DNA of 42,635 nt from positions 1 through 42,635 of the forward strand of contig JAPLSM010000432.1 of NCBI GenBank assembly GCA_026398635.1. Reading direction: 5' to 3'. Under the pieces are notes generated by a model. The model had not been told where the DNA came from. It was given only the letters and a program-made list of their open reading frames with translations, and searched no databases. Shown here piece after piece: positions 1 to 7,705 of the stretch (the stretch's first letter is position 1; every line of letters begins with the position of its first letter). Source of the DNA: Spirochaetota bacterium. Lineage in GTDB: Bacteria > Spirochaetota > Spirochaetia > SZUA-6 > Fen-1364. Position numbers and translations under genes: made by a program.

Positions 1-1
1 G

Positions 2-1192
2 TCCCCGGGACGGTCGCTGTACTTCCCCTTCATGTCCGACGCCGCCCAGGTGCTGGCCGCCACGGCGCGGGCCTGCGGCATGGACGCGGCCGTCCTGCCC
101 ATGCAGGACGCCCGCGACCTCGAGCTGGGCAGGCGCCACACCTCGTCCCGCGAGTGCTTCACGATGATCTGCACCACGGGGAGCTTCCTGAAAAAGCTCG
201 AGGAGCCAGGCGTCGATCCGGGCCGGGTGAGTTTCTTCATGCCGCGCCACACCGGGCCCTGCCGTTTCGGCCAGTACCACAAGCTGCAGCGGATCATCCT
301 CGAGCGCATCGGCTGCGGGGATGCGGAGATCGTCTCGCCGACCAACCGAACCTCGTACGCGGACTTCTCGCGCGGCCCACGGTTCCGGCTGCTGGTCTGG
401 AAGGCCCTGGTGGCAGCCGACCTCCTCGGCAGGATGCGGCAGGAGCACCGCGCGACCGAGCTCGAAGAAGGGGCGGCTGAGGCGGCCTATCGGCGCGCCC
501 TGGGCGATCTCGTTTCCGCCGTGGAACGGGGCGGCCGGGAGGTGCTCGACGTCGTCCAGGCTGCCGCCGATTCCTTCGCGGCGCTGCCCTCGACTCCGCC
601 GGGCCGGCGTCCCGTGGTCGCGGTCGTCGGCGAGATCTTCATGCGCGATAACCCGTTCTGCAGCGGTTTCCTGGTGCGCCGGCTCGAGGCTCTGGGGCTC
701 GAGACGATCATGGCGCCGGTGCGAGAGTGGATCCAGGCATCCTCCCTCCGCTACCGCCGGGAGAGCGCCTGGCGACGGGAGCCGGGCGGCATCGTGACGG
801 CGCTGGTCCAGGGTTTCGTGCAGAACCTCATGGCCGAACGGATCGAGCGACGGTTCCACGGTGCCGTGAACCCGCGGCACATCGTGCCGGTGGAGCGCAT
901 CCTGGAGCTCGCCGCCCCCTACGTGCACCGGGATTACGGCGGCGACCCGCCCCTCGCGTTCGGCGCTGCCTCGGCCCTCGCGCAGGAGGGGATCTCGGGG
1001 GTGGCGAACATCCTGCCGTTCACCTGCCTGCCGGGCACGATCGTGATGTCCGTCGCCGCGGCATTCCGCCGGGACCACCGCGGCATCCCGTGGGTGGACG
1101 TCGCCTGGGACGGCCAGGAGGACGTGGGATTGCAGACGCGTCTCGAGGCGTTCGCGTACCAGGCCAGGGAGTTCGCGACGCTCTCAAGGTAA
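2..1192 (+). CDS. 2-hydroxyacyl-CoA dehydratase activase-related protein, C-terminal part (5' truncated)
   Basis: The frame is open from base 2, before the first ATG at 32, so the gene begins outside the window. The visible ~397 residues resemble the C-terminal HgdB-like part of the large activase-related proteins of the 2-hydroxyglutaryl-CoA/benzoyl-CoA dehydratase group. Typical segments are GPCRFGQYHK, which contains a cysteine, and GEIFMRDNPFCSGFLVRRLE, also with a cysteine. In full-length relatives the N-terminal part holds ASKHA ATPase domains and a 4Fe-4S site that feeds electrons to a dehydratase. That part is not visible here, so the substrate cannot be named. The gene ends 17 bp before the converging PIG-L deacetylase gene. 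Family assignment is good; the physiological role is inference. Confidence 0.75.
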   Translation, partial: SPGRSLYFPFMSDAAQVLAATARACGMDAAVLPMQDARDLELGRRHTSSRECFTMICTTGSFLKKLEEPGVDPGRVSFFMPRHTGPCRFGQYHKLQRIILERIGCGDAEIVSPTNRTSYADFSRGPRFRLLVWKALVAADLLGRMRQEHRATELEEGAAEAAYRRALGDLVSAVERGGREVLDVVQAAADSFAALPSTPPGRRPVVAVVGEIFMRDNPFCSGFLVRRLEALGLETIMAPVREWIQASSLRYRRESAWRREPGGIVTALVQGFVQNLMAERIERRFHGAVNPRHIVPVERILELAAPYVHRDYGGDPPLAFGAASALAQEGISGVANILPFTCLPGTIVMSVAAAFRRDHRGIPWVDVAWDGQEDVGLQTRLEAFAYQAREFATLSR

Positions 1193-1209
1193 GAGGCCGC
1201 GTCGCGGGG

Positions 1210-1950
1210 CTACCAGTGCAGGACCTTGAAAGCCTCCGCGAACTCGAATGCCTGCTTACCCTTCTTCGCGGTCTCCCGCGCCGACTTCCGGATACCCTCG
1301 GCGAGCTTCTTCGGGTCGCTGCTGACCTGGCTCGCGTGGCGCCGCAGCGCGGCGATGCGCTTGCCGATGCAGCAGCCCACGTCCTCCCACCGGTCCGGGT
1401 TCTCGCTCCAGAACAGCCACGCCTCCCGAATGCGCCACGGCTCGACCCCGTCCACGAGCTGCTCGGGGAAGAGGTAGATCTCCTTGGCCGCGTACGCTGC
1501 GTCCAGCGCCGCCTGCCCGGCTGCCCGGTGGTCGGGGTGGGTCTGGTACCGTCTCCAGGGGTCGATGGTGACGAGGAGGTGCGGCCGGCATCGCCGGATG
1601 ATGCCCGCGATCTCCCGGCGCATGGCCATCGTGTTTTCGAGCATGCCGTCGGGGTGACGCTGGAAGATGACCTCCTTCACCCCGAGGTGCGCCGCGGCGC
1701 TGCGCTGCTCGCGTTCCCGGCGCGAGGCGAGCTGGCCGGGCAGCACCCGCGGGTCCTTGCTACCCTTGTCCCCGCTCGTCAGGAGCAGGTAGGTCACCTC
1801 GCGGCCCTCGGCCGCCCACTTCGCGACCGTGGCCGCGCACCCGTATTCGGGGTCGTCGGGGTGCGCGGCGACGACCAGCACGCGCCCGCCGGGGGGAACC
1901 GCGCCGCTCGTACGCCCGCTGCCGCGCTCCGCTCGAGATGCGCGCTGCAT
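1210..1950 (-). CDS. PIG-L/LmbE family deacetylase
   Basis: This 246-residue protein has the family signature near its N terminus: VLVVAAHPDD at about residues 25-34, where the His-Asp-Asp binds zinc. A second metal-site histidine lies in the THPDHRA segment in the middle. The family removes N-acetyl groups from glycolipid or amino-sugar substrates such as GlcNAc-PI, GlcNAc-Ins-type thiol precursors and chitin oligomers. The sequence alone does not identify the substrate. The start codon is the ATG at 1950-1948, four bases after the stop of the upstream DUF6062-like gene, so the two probably share one transcript. The C terminus (KKGKQAFEFAEAFKVLHW) is charged and has no membrane segment, so a cytosolic enzyme is expected. 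Confidence 0.85.
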   Translation of the reverse strand: MQRASRAERGSGRTSGAVPPGGRVLVVAAHPDDPEYGCAATVAKWAAEGREVTYLLLTSGDKGSKDPRVLPGQLASRREREQRSAAAHLGVKEVIFQRHPDGMLENTMAMRREIAGIIRRCRPHLLVTIDPWRRYQTHPDHRAAGQAALDAAYAAKEIYLFPEQLVDGVEPWRIREAWLFWSENPDRWEDVGCCIGKRIAALRRHASQVSSDPKKLAEGIRKSARETAKKGKQAFEFAEAFKVLHW

Positions 1951-1954
1951 GGTT

Positions 1955-2665
1955 CTACTCCTTCCTCATCAGCCTTCCCGCGAGCACCTGGAGGGCCCGC
2001 GAAAGGGCGGTGCGCTGCTCCTCGGTTCCCTGGCCTGGCTCGGTGTGCTGGAACAGCTGGGTGAAATCGAGCACCTCGGCCTCGAGGCGCTCCAGACTTT
2101 TCTCGGCGAGCGGGATCACGTCCGCGAGGAAACGCTCGAGATCGGCCGATCCGAGCATGTTCCCGGCGGCGAGGGTGACCGCGCGGAGGTGGTCGAGGCA
2201 GAAGCCGCGCGAGGCGCCGAGGCGCGGGGGGAACTCCGGGTCGTGCTTCCAGAGGTAGACTATGGTGAAGGTCCAGCGCTCGAGGTCCGCCGCGAGCATG
2301 TCGCAGACCTGGCACCGGTCGCGCAGCATCCTGATGCGATCGGCGAGCGCGGTGAGGCCGGCCTTCCGGCGGCCCGGGTTGCGGGCGCCCGCGAGCGCCT
2401 TGCGCAGCGCCGGCGCCTGGTGCTGCAGGTGGGTGTGGGTCATCACCGCCAGGCCGAGCGGGTTGTGACCCCGGTAGAGGCGCTGGGTGTGCTCGGGGCA
2501 GAACCCCTTCTCGTTCGTCAGCACCCGGGTCTCGCTCGCCATCGCCCTGCCGCCGAGACACGACTCGAGGTACCAACGCTCCGCGGCATCCACCAGGGTG
2601 CACAGGGGGCACTCGCCGCCCTTCGCGTACGCGTCGTGGACCTTGCTGATCTCGAGCTTCGGCAT
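1955..2665 (-). CDS. Cysteine-rich protein of the DUF6062 type, function unknown
   Basis: A 236-residue protein that I match from memory to DUF6062. It has two similar halves. Each opens with a Cys-x-x-Cys pair (ECPLC near residue 20; CQVC near residue 120) and continues to a GFCPEH or GFCLDH motif about 35-50 residues later. The Cys/His spacing suggests a metal or FeS site duplicated in each half, but that is inference. It has no signal peptide or membrane segment. It starts with ATG at 2665-2663 and ends just before the PIG-L deacetylase gene, so the two are likely co-transcribed. No function should be assigned. Confidence 0.6.
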   Translation of the reverse strand: MPKLEISKVHDAYAKGGECPLCTLVDAAERWYLESCLGGRAMASETRVLTNEKGFCPEHTQRLYRGHNPLGLAVMTHTHLQHQAPALRKALAGARNPGRRKAGLTALADRIRMLRDRCQVCDMLAADLERWTFTIVYLWKHDPEFPPRLGASRGFCLDHLRAVTLAAGNMLGSADLERFLADVIPLAEKSLERLEAEVLDFTQLFQHTEPGQGTEEQRTALSRALQVLAGRLMRKE

Positions 2666-2702
2666 CGGGCCCGCCTTAATACCGCGCCTATCGCCATCCC
2701 TC

Positions 2703-2747
2703 GGGCGGCAGCCCTAGCGCGCCTCTGGCGCGCGAAGGCGGGAGCCC
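2703..2747 (+). repeat. Intergenic palindromic repeat, copy A
   Basis: This copy reads GGGCGGCAGCCCTAG, then a perfect stem CGCGCC-tct-GGCGCG, then GGCGGGAGCCC. The same architecture recurs at 18224 (minus strand), 33664, 39999 and 42346. The 15-mer GGCGGGAGCCCATGG (2737-2751) is repeated exactly at 35806-35820. All copies lie between genes, as REP-type elements do. It lies in the 112-bp gap between the GNAT gene and the DUF6062-like gene. Confidence 0.65.
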
Positions 2748-2765
2748 ATGGCTACGGCGCGGTTC

Positions 2766-2779
2766 AGACATCCATGTCT
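2766..2779 (-). promoter_or_regulatory. Small palindrome with ANGGAN loop on the minus strand
   Basis: Read on the minus strand this is AGAC-AUGGAU-GUCU: a 4-bp stem closing a hexaloop of the CsrA type (CANGGANG). It overlaps the TAG stop of the GNAT gene and lies about 100 nt upstream of the DUF6062-like gene, both transcribed from this strand. It belongs to the set of CATCCATG-centred palindromes in the window. CsrA binding is inference. Confidence 0.35.
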
Positions 2780-3623
2780 AGACCCCGTAATACGAGATGA
2801 CGTACCCGCCGAGGGTCACGAAGCCGAGCCGCTCGTACAGCGCGATCGCGGGCCCGTTCCCATTCTTCACGAACAGGCAGGCGACCGGCTTGTCCGCGAA
2901 GATCGCTTCGAGCAGCGCGGCCATCACGATCCGGGCTATCCCCTTTCCGCGTTCCGACGGCACGGTGAAGACGCCGCCGATCTGGTCCACACCGTATCCC
3001 CGTGCATTGGTGCCGGCCTTGGCCAGGGGACGGCCGTCGCGCGCGGCGTGGAACACGATCTCCTGCCGCAGCCCCTGGCGCAGTAGCTTCAGGCAGGCCG
3101 CGTCGCTGAACAGGGCGGTATCGAGCACCACCTCCTCCAGCTCGTACGCGCGCTGGAGGGGAAACAGCAGCGCCGCGTCGCCCCTTGCCGACCGGCGCAC
3201 CCGGACCCCCGTGGCCGCGGCAGCAGCGCTCGCGTGCACTGCCGGGCCTGCCCAGGCCGTGCGCGGCAGCTTCATGAGCCGGTACTCGATGCGCGTGGCG
3301 GGCGCAACGGGCATGGCAGACTCGACCGCGGCCACGCTCGCCTCGGGACCTCCGATCGAGTGCACCGGCATCCGCAGGTCACCGAGCAGCCCGGCCAGGC
3401 CGGCCCGGTCGCCCGCGCCCTCGGGCAGCACGGGCAGCACCAGCCCGGCGGTCGTGGCGACGAGCGCGCCGCGGATCGCGCCGGCCGTCTCGTCAACGTA
3501 CGCCGTGCAGCCGCGTTCGCCGGCCTTCACGCGCGCGCTCGCCCCCGCGCACCGTGCTTCGTCGCGGCACAGGAACGCGACAAGGCGCTCCTCGTCGGCG
3601 TGGGAGGCCGGCCGCCAGCTCAT
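2778..3623 (-). CDS. GNAT family N-acetyltransferase
   Basis: A 281-residue protein with a GNAT domain in the C-terminal half. The acetyl-CoA-binding motif A is VPSERGKGIARIVM (the R/Q-x-x-G-x-G/A pyrophosphate loop), and near the end comes GPAIALYERLGFVTLGGY, the usual N-x-x-A-x-x-x-Y-x-x-x-GF ending. The N-terminal ~130 residues look like a divergent substrate domain. The open frame runs on upstream to 5618 through the neighbouring gene, but this is not a fusion. The ATG at 3623-3621 overlaps the TGA of the glycosidase gene by four bases (ATGA), the coupling seen elsewhere in this chain. Substrate unknown. Confidence 0.8.
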   Translation of the reverse strand: MSWRPASHADEERLVAFLCRDEARCAGASARVKAGERGCTAYVDETAGAIRGALVATTAGLVLPVLPEGAGDRAGLAGLLGDLRMPVHSIGGPEASVAAVESAMPVAPATRIEYRLMKLPRTAWAGPAVHASAAAAATGVRVRRSARGDAALLFPLQRAYELEEVVLDTALFSDAACLKLLRQGLRQEIVFHAARDGRPLAKAGTNARGYGVDQIGGVFTVPSERGKGIARIVMAALLEAIFADKPVACLFVKNGNGPAIALYERLGFVTLGGYVISYYGV

Positions 3624-5374
3624 GGGGCTGCCCCGGGGAACGACACGGGCATCCTGCCCGCCGCGGCGATCTCGCCGGCGAGCACGGCGAACCCGGCACG
3701 GAACGAGTCCCGCCCGCTGCCGTAGACGGCCACGGCGGTCGAAACCCACGGCGCCTCCGCGAGGTACACGGGGCTCAGGGTCGAGACCACCAGCAGGCGC
3801 GGGCCGAGGTCCCGCATCCGGTCGAGCACCTCGAGGCTGTTGTCGTTCGCGAGGCAGAACACCACCGTGTCGTACCGGCGTGCCCGCTCGGGGACCCGCG
3901 CGAGATCGTCGGGGTCCGCGGCGTAGAACGGCTCGTAGGAGAAGGCGAGCGTCTCGGCGCCGGGCCAGCGCGCGAGCCCTTCCTCGAAGAACTCGTCGAT
4001 CTGCCCGCACAGCAGGACCCGCTCGCCCTCCGCGGGCCGCCAGGGCACCCGTCCTCCCGACACGAGCGTGACCGCCCGGGCCGCGCTCTGTCGGAAGAAC
4101 TCGGCCGCGCCCGGTGCGGGGACCGAGGCCGGCACCCGATCCGCGTCGGGGAAGAGGGCATCGCGGCCCCGGGGACCCAGGAAGCGCAGCTTCGCCGCGA
4201 GCACGTACGTCGCCGCTTCCGCCACGATCGCCCGGAAGCCTGGTTCCCGGCGCATGGCGGCGCCGAGCGTGCGCCAGACCTTCTCCTGGCTGGGGGGCGA
4301 GTGCGAGAGCAGCAGCATGTCGTTGCCCGCCTCCAGTGCGAGCCGGCACGCAACGGCCACGTCGAGGGTTCCGTTCAACGCGCCCTCCATCTCCATGTCG
4401 TCGGTGACCACCATGCCCCGGAACCCGATCCGGTCGCGCAGCACCGTTCGTAGCAGGAACGGCGACAGCGAGGCGGGGGTGAGGTCGCCGAGGATGTCGG
4501 GGAAGGCGAGGTGGCCGCTCATCACCGCGGGAACGCCCTCGCGGGCGAGGATCCGGTACGGCAGCAGGTCCCGGGCGAACAGTGTCTCGAGGTCGACCCT
4601 GATCACGGGGAGCTTCCCGTGCGAGTCCCGGTCCGCCGAACCGTGGCCGGGGAAGTGCTTGGCCGTCGCCATCACGCCCGCCTTCGCGAGGCCCGCTGCG
4701 TACGCGACGGAGAGCAGTCCCACCGCCGCCGGGTCCGAGCCGAAGCTTCGGGGCCCGATGACGGTCGCCTCGGGATCGGAGTACGTGTCCGCGGTCGGCG
4801 CGAAATCCATGTTGATGCCGAGCGCGGCCAGCTCCCGGCCGAGGTACCAACCCGTGAGGTACGCGTCGCGCGGCAGGCCGCCGGCCCCGATGGCGAGGTT
4901 GCCCGGCGTGATCGAAGTCTCGCGCTTGATGTGCCGGACCCACCCGCCCTCCTGGTCCGTGGCCACGAGCAGCGGCATCGCGAGCCGGGTGGACTGGGAC
5001 AGGCGCTGCATGTCGGCCACGTCGCGCGCCAGCGAGGGGAGGTCCGCCACGTTGCGCGCGAAGATCTTCACCCCGCCGATGCCCCGGTCCCGGATCCACG
5101 CGCGGATCTCGGCGGACGGAGCGGTGCCGAGGTACCCGAGGAACAGCGTCTGGCCGAGCAGCTCTTCGTCGCTCATGGATGCGGCGAGGCGCGCGGCAGC
5201 CTGCTCGGGAGATCCGGCGGAGGGCAGGGCGGCCTCCCAGAAACCGATCGCGGCCGGGGCGGCGGGCGCCGGGACCACAGCCGTGGGTGCCGGGGCAGGC
5301 GGGGCGGCGGGCGTCGAGGCTGCCGGGACCGCAGCCGCGGCGGCGGCGAGCGCGCAGAGGAGGGCGGTCAGCAC
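3620..5374 (-). CDS. Glycoside hydrolase family 3 protein, NagZ-like beta-N-acetylhexosaminidase with C-terminal domain
   Basis: A 584-residue protein. Residues 1-20 are hydrophobic and alanine-rich, and a Pro/Ala linker follows to about 43, which suggests export. The GH3 TIM barrel follows: ATDQEGGWV near 138-146, KHFPGHG at 239-245, the NagZ Asp-Ser-His loop at 250-252, and VTDDMEMEG with the likely nucleophile Asp325. These are the hallmarks of enzymes that release N-acetylglucosamine from peptidoglycan fragments. About 200 further residues form a second domain, as in two-domain GH3 enzymes. The start is uncertain: I chose GTG at 5374, which overlaps the lplA stop. GTG at 5386 is also possible, and no strong ribosome-binding site favours either. 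Cell-wall recycling is the likely role. Confidence 0.85.
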   Translation of the reverse strand: MLTALLCALAAAAAAVPAASTPAAPPAPAPTAVVPAPAAPAAIGFWEAALPSAGSPEQAAARLAASMSDEELLGQTLFLGYLGTAPSAEIRAWIRDRGIGGVKIFARNVADLPSLARDVADMQRLSQSTRLAMPLLVATDQEGGWVRHIKRETSITPGNLAIGAGGLPRDAYLTGWYLGRELAALGINMDFAPTADTYSDPEATVIGPRSFGSDPAAVGLLSVAYAAGLAKAGVMATAKHFPGHGSADRDSHGKLPVIRVDLETLFARDLLPYRILAREGVPAVMSGHLAFPDILGDLTPASLSPFLLRTVLRDRIGFRGMVVTDDMEMEGALNGTLDVAVACRLALEAGNDMLLLSHSPPSQEKVWRTLGAAMRREPGFRAIVAEAATYVLAAKLRFLGPRGRDALFPDADRVPASVPAPGAAEFFRQSAARAVTLVSGGRVPWRPAEGERVLLCGQIDEFFEEGLARWPGAETLAFSYEPFYAADPDDLARVPERARRYDTVVFCLANDNSLEVLDRMRDLGPRLLVVSTLSPVYLAEAPWVSTAVAVYGSGRDSFRAGFAVLAGEIAAAGRMPVSFPGAAP

Positions 5375-6156
5375 CGGAGGTTCCACGCGTCCGTGGCGTA
5401 CCGCTCGGCGACGAGGGCTTCGGCCCGTGCCGTTTCGGCCGCCGTGAGGCCGTCGTCGTCCGCGCCGAAGCGCGCGCGGGCGGCCTGCGCGAACGCCTCC
5501 CGGACCTCCTCGAAGACGAGCGCCCGGCCCGCTTCCTCGGCGAGGCACGAGGGCTCGCGGAAGTCGGCCGGCGGCTCGACGCGCAGGTAGCGGAACACCC
5601 GGCGGCCCGGGTTCTCAAGGGGAATGGACCCGTGCTGGAGCACGGCGGATCGCGTGGTCATCTGGGCGCTGCCGACGAGCTTGCGTCCCGAGACGCCCGC
5701 GATCTCGTATTCGCCCGCGGCGCCGAAGCATTCGGGGTTCCGCGGGTCGCCGGCCTGCGCGGCGCAGACCGATCCCCGGATGCCGAGCCGGACGAGCCCG
5801 TCGAGCAGGAAGGCCGCGATGTACTCGTAGACCGCGCGCTTGCGCGAGGATCCGGCCAGATCCTCCGCGTCCTCGCGCGAGAAGACCACGGCGTAGGTGA
5901 GCTCGTTGTCGTGCAGCACCGCGTGGCCGCCCGTCGGCCGGCGCACGAGGCCGATCCCGTCGGCCTCGAGGGCTGCTGCGTCGAGCAGGCCGGCCGCGCG
6001 CTGGAACCGCCCCAGCGACAGGGCGGCGGGCTGGAACCCGTAGAGCCGCACCACGGGCGGGCTGTCGCCCCGGCCGCAGAACTCGGCCAGCGCCTCGTCG
6101 ACGGCCATGTCGAAGCGGCCGTCCATGCGGGGGTGGACGACGAGCCGGAAGCTCAA
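5368..6156 (-). CDS. lplA: Lipoate-protein ligase A / lipoyltransferase family protein
   Basis: A 262-residue member of the biotin/lipoyl ligase fold. The lipoyl-AMP-binding loop reads RRPTGGHAVLHDNELTYAV (RRPTGG at 72-77), and the invariant lysine sits in GRKLVGSAQ (Lys159), followed by LQHGSI. The protein attaches lipoate, octanoate or a related acyl group to lipoyl domains of 2-oxoacid dehydrogenases or GcvH. The family includes LplA, LipM and LipL, which sequence alone does not separate. The start is TTG at 6156-6154 and overlaps the trxB TGA by four bases (TTGA), so translation is probably coupled. It also overlaps the next gene by 7 bp. Confidence 0.85.
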   Translation of the reverse strand: MSFRLVVHPRMDGRFDMAVDEALAEFCGRGDSPPVVRLYGFQPAALSLGRFQRAAGLLDAAALEADGIGLVRRPTGGHAVLHDNELTYAVVFSREDAEDLAGSSRKRAVYEYIAAFLLDGLVRLGIRGSVCAAQAGDPRNPECFGAAGEYEIAGVSGRKLVGSAQMTTRSAVLQHGSIPLENPGRRVFRYLRVEPPADFREPSCLAEEAGRALVFEEVREAFAQAARARFGADDDGLTAAETARAEALVAERYATDAWNLRC

Positions 6157-7088
6157 GCGTACGCCCGGCCCTTCAGGGCTTCGATGCGCTGGCCGGCCGC
6201 GTGCGCCGCCACCGCGCCCTCGGCGGTGGCGACGACCAGCTGCCGGAACGGCGTGGAGCGCACGTCGCCCGCGGCGAAGAGGCCGGGGATCGAGGTCTCC
6301 ATACGCTGGTCCGTCACCACGGAGCCGCCCTCGTCGAGGCGCACCCCGGGGGCCGCGGCGGTCTGCGGAATGCTGCCGACGAAGATGAACGCCGCGTCCA
6401 GGGTCTCGTCGTACTCCCGGCCGGTCGTGTTGTCCACGAGGCGCACGCCCGTCACCTTCGCCTCGCCGAGGATGCGCCGCACCTCCGTGTGGAACCGGAC
6501 CTCGATCTTCGGGTTCGCGATCGTGCGGTCCGCGAGCGCCTTCTGCGCGCGCAGCTGCCCGCGCCTATGAATTACCAGCACGGAAGAAGCGAGGTTGGCG
6601 AGGTACATGGCCTCGTCGCAGGCCGCGTCGCCTCCGCCCACGACCAGCATGCGTTTGCCCTTGAAGAAGGGGCCGTCGCAGGTCGCGCAGCACGAGACGC
6701 CCCGGCCCGCCAGCTCCTGCTCGCCCGGCACGCCGAGGTGCCGGTGCTTCGCCCCCGTGGCGAGCACCACCGAGAGCGCGGCGAGGGGGCCCCGGTCGGT
6801 TTCGACCGTGAAGATCTCCCCGTCACGACGGATCGCCGACACCGTGGCATTCATGATCTCGGCCCCGAACCGGACCGCCTGCTGCTCCATGCGCTGGCTG
6901 AACTCGAAGCCGCTCACGGGATCGGAAACGCCAGGGTAGTTCTCCAGGGTGGCGATGATGAGCGCCTGCCCGCCGGAGGCCAGCTGCTCCAGCACGAGCA
7001 CGTCGAGCCCCGCCCGGGCCCCGTACTGGGCCGCGGCGAGCCCCGCGGCGCCCCCGCCCACGACGATCAGGTCACGCTGCGCTGCCAT
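6153..7088 (-). CDS. trxB: Thioredoxin reductase
   Basis: A 311-residue pyridine nucleotide-disulfide oxidoreductase of the low-molecular-weight TrxR type. It carries an N-terminal FAD site (VVGGGAAGLAAAQYGAR), the redox-active CATC at 134-137, the NADPH site VVGGGDAACDEAMYLANL, and the C-terminal FAD motif GLFAAGDVRS. It passes NADPH electrons to thioredoxin. I chose the ATG at 7088-7086 because AAAGGAG precedes it by about six bases and it begins the Rossmann strand directly. Reading further upstream adds an unlikely 35-residue tail. It is first in a tightly overlapping chain trxB-lplA-GH3-GNAT, with an extended -10 promoter just upstream. Confidence 0.92.
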   Translation of the reverse strand: MAAQRDLIVVGGGAAGLAAAQYGARAGLDVLVLEQLASGGQALIIATLENYPGVSDPVSGFEFSQRMEQQAVRFGAEIMNATVSAIRRDGEIFTVETDRGPLAALSVVLATGAKHRHLGVPGEQELAGRGVSCCATCDGPFFKGKRMLVVGGGDAACDEAMYLANLASSVLVIHRRGQLRAQKALADRTIANPKIEVRFHTEVRRILGEAKVTGVRLVDNTTGREYDETLDAAFIFVGSIPQTAAAPGVRLDEGGSVVTDQRMETSIPGLFAAGDVRSTPFRQLVVATAEGAVAAHAAGQRIEALKGRAYA

Positions 7089-7111
7089 CCCGACTCCTTT
7101 AGCCGCGCGGG

Positions 7112-7120
7112 AGCATACCA
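7112..7120 (-). promoter_or_regulatory. Extended -10 promoter for the trxB chain
   Basis: On the minus strand the sequence is TGG-TATGCT: a -10 hexamer preceded by the TG of an extended -10. No good -35 box lies 17 bp upstream. Transcription would start about 18-20 nt before the trxB ATG at 7088, leaving room for the AAAGGAG site. Confidence 0.45.
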
Positions 7121-7183
7121 GAATCCCGTCCTCATGGGAAGAAAAAGGCTTCCGACAATGGAAGGGAAGGAGTGGAACCGGCG

Positions 7184-7687
7184 ATGGATGCACGCGCGAC
7201 CGGCCTCGTGGGCGTTTTGCGTGAGGGCATGGACCGCGAAGCCCTGATGTTCAGCGACCTCGTGGGCGAATTGGACCGGCTCGGCGCCTCGTTCAAGGCG
7301 AAGGACTGGACGGGCAGCCTCGTGGTGGCCCAGGGGCTCGACGGGATGGCCCGCCGCATCGAGCGCGTGGAGGCCGAACGCGCAGCCGCGGTGGCAGATC
7401 TCGCCACGGCGCTCGGCATGGCGCCGGGCACCCCGCTGTCGGCCCTCGTCGGGCGGCTCGAGCCGTCCGAGCGGCAGCCGCTCGAGGACAGCGGCCGGCG
7501 CCTGCGCACCGCGGTCTTCCGGCTGAAGACCGCCACGGGCAGGCTCCGCTATTCCGCCGAGACCCTCTCGGGCACCCTCGGGCGGGTGCTCGAGGGCATC
7601 TTCCCAGGCCGCCGGGGCAGGATGTACGACCCGCAGGGCCGGCCGGCCGTGCCGACGGGCGCCTCGCTCGTCGACCACTCCCTCTAG
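7184..7687 (+). CDS. flgN: FlgN-like flagellar chaperone
   Basis: A 167-residue, mostly helical protein directly upstream of flgK, the usual place for FlgN. FlgN binds the C termini of the hook-filament junction proteins FlgK and FlgL and delivers them to the flagellar export gate. No catalytic motif is seen or expected; the call rests on size, heptad-like helices (LVGELDRLGASFKAKDW near the N terminus, a long Arg/Leu-rich helix in the middle) and position. I chose the ATG at 7184 because AAGGAG ends 11 bases before it. A GTG at 7172 in the same frame overlaps that site. A weak sigma28-like -10 (TCCGACAA at 7151-7158) lies upstream without a matching -35. Confidence 0.65.
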   Translation: MDARATGLVGVLREGMDREALMFSDLVGELDRLGASFKAKDWTGSLVVAQGLDGMARRIERVEAERAAAVADLATALGMAPGTPLSALVGRLEPSERQPLEDSGRRLRTAVFRLKTATGRLRYSAETLSGTLGRVLEGIFPGRRGRMYDPQGRPAVPTGASLVDHSL

Positions 7688-7705
7688 GGCTCCAGGAGGC
7701 GCCGC

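Noticed and set aside
2778-5618. Apparent 946-residue fusion of a glycosidase-strand frame with the GNAT protein
   Set aside because: The upstream two thirds are Arg/Pro/Gly-rich, without domain features, and lie out of frame over the well-supported GH3 gene. The GNAT start overlaps the GH3 stop (ATGA).
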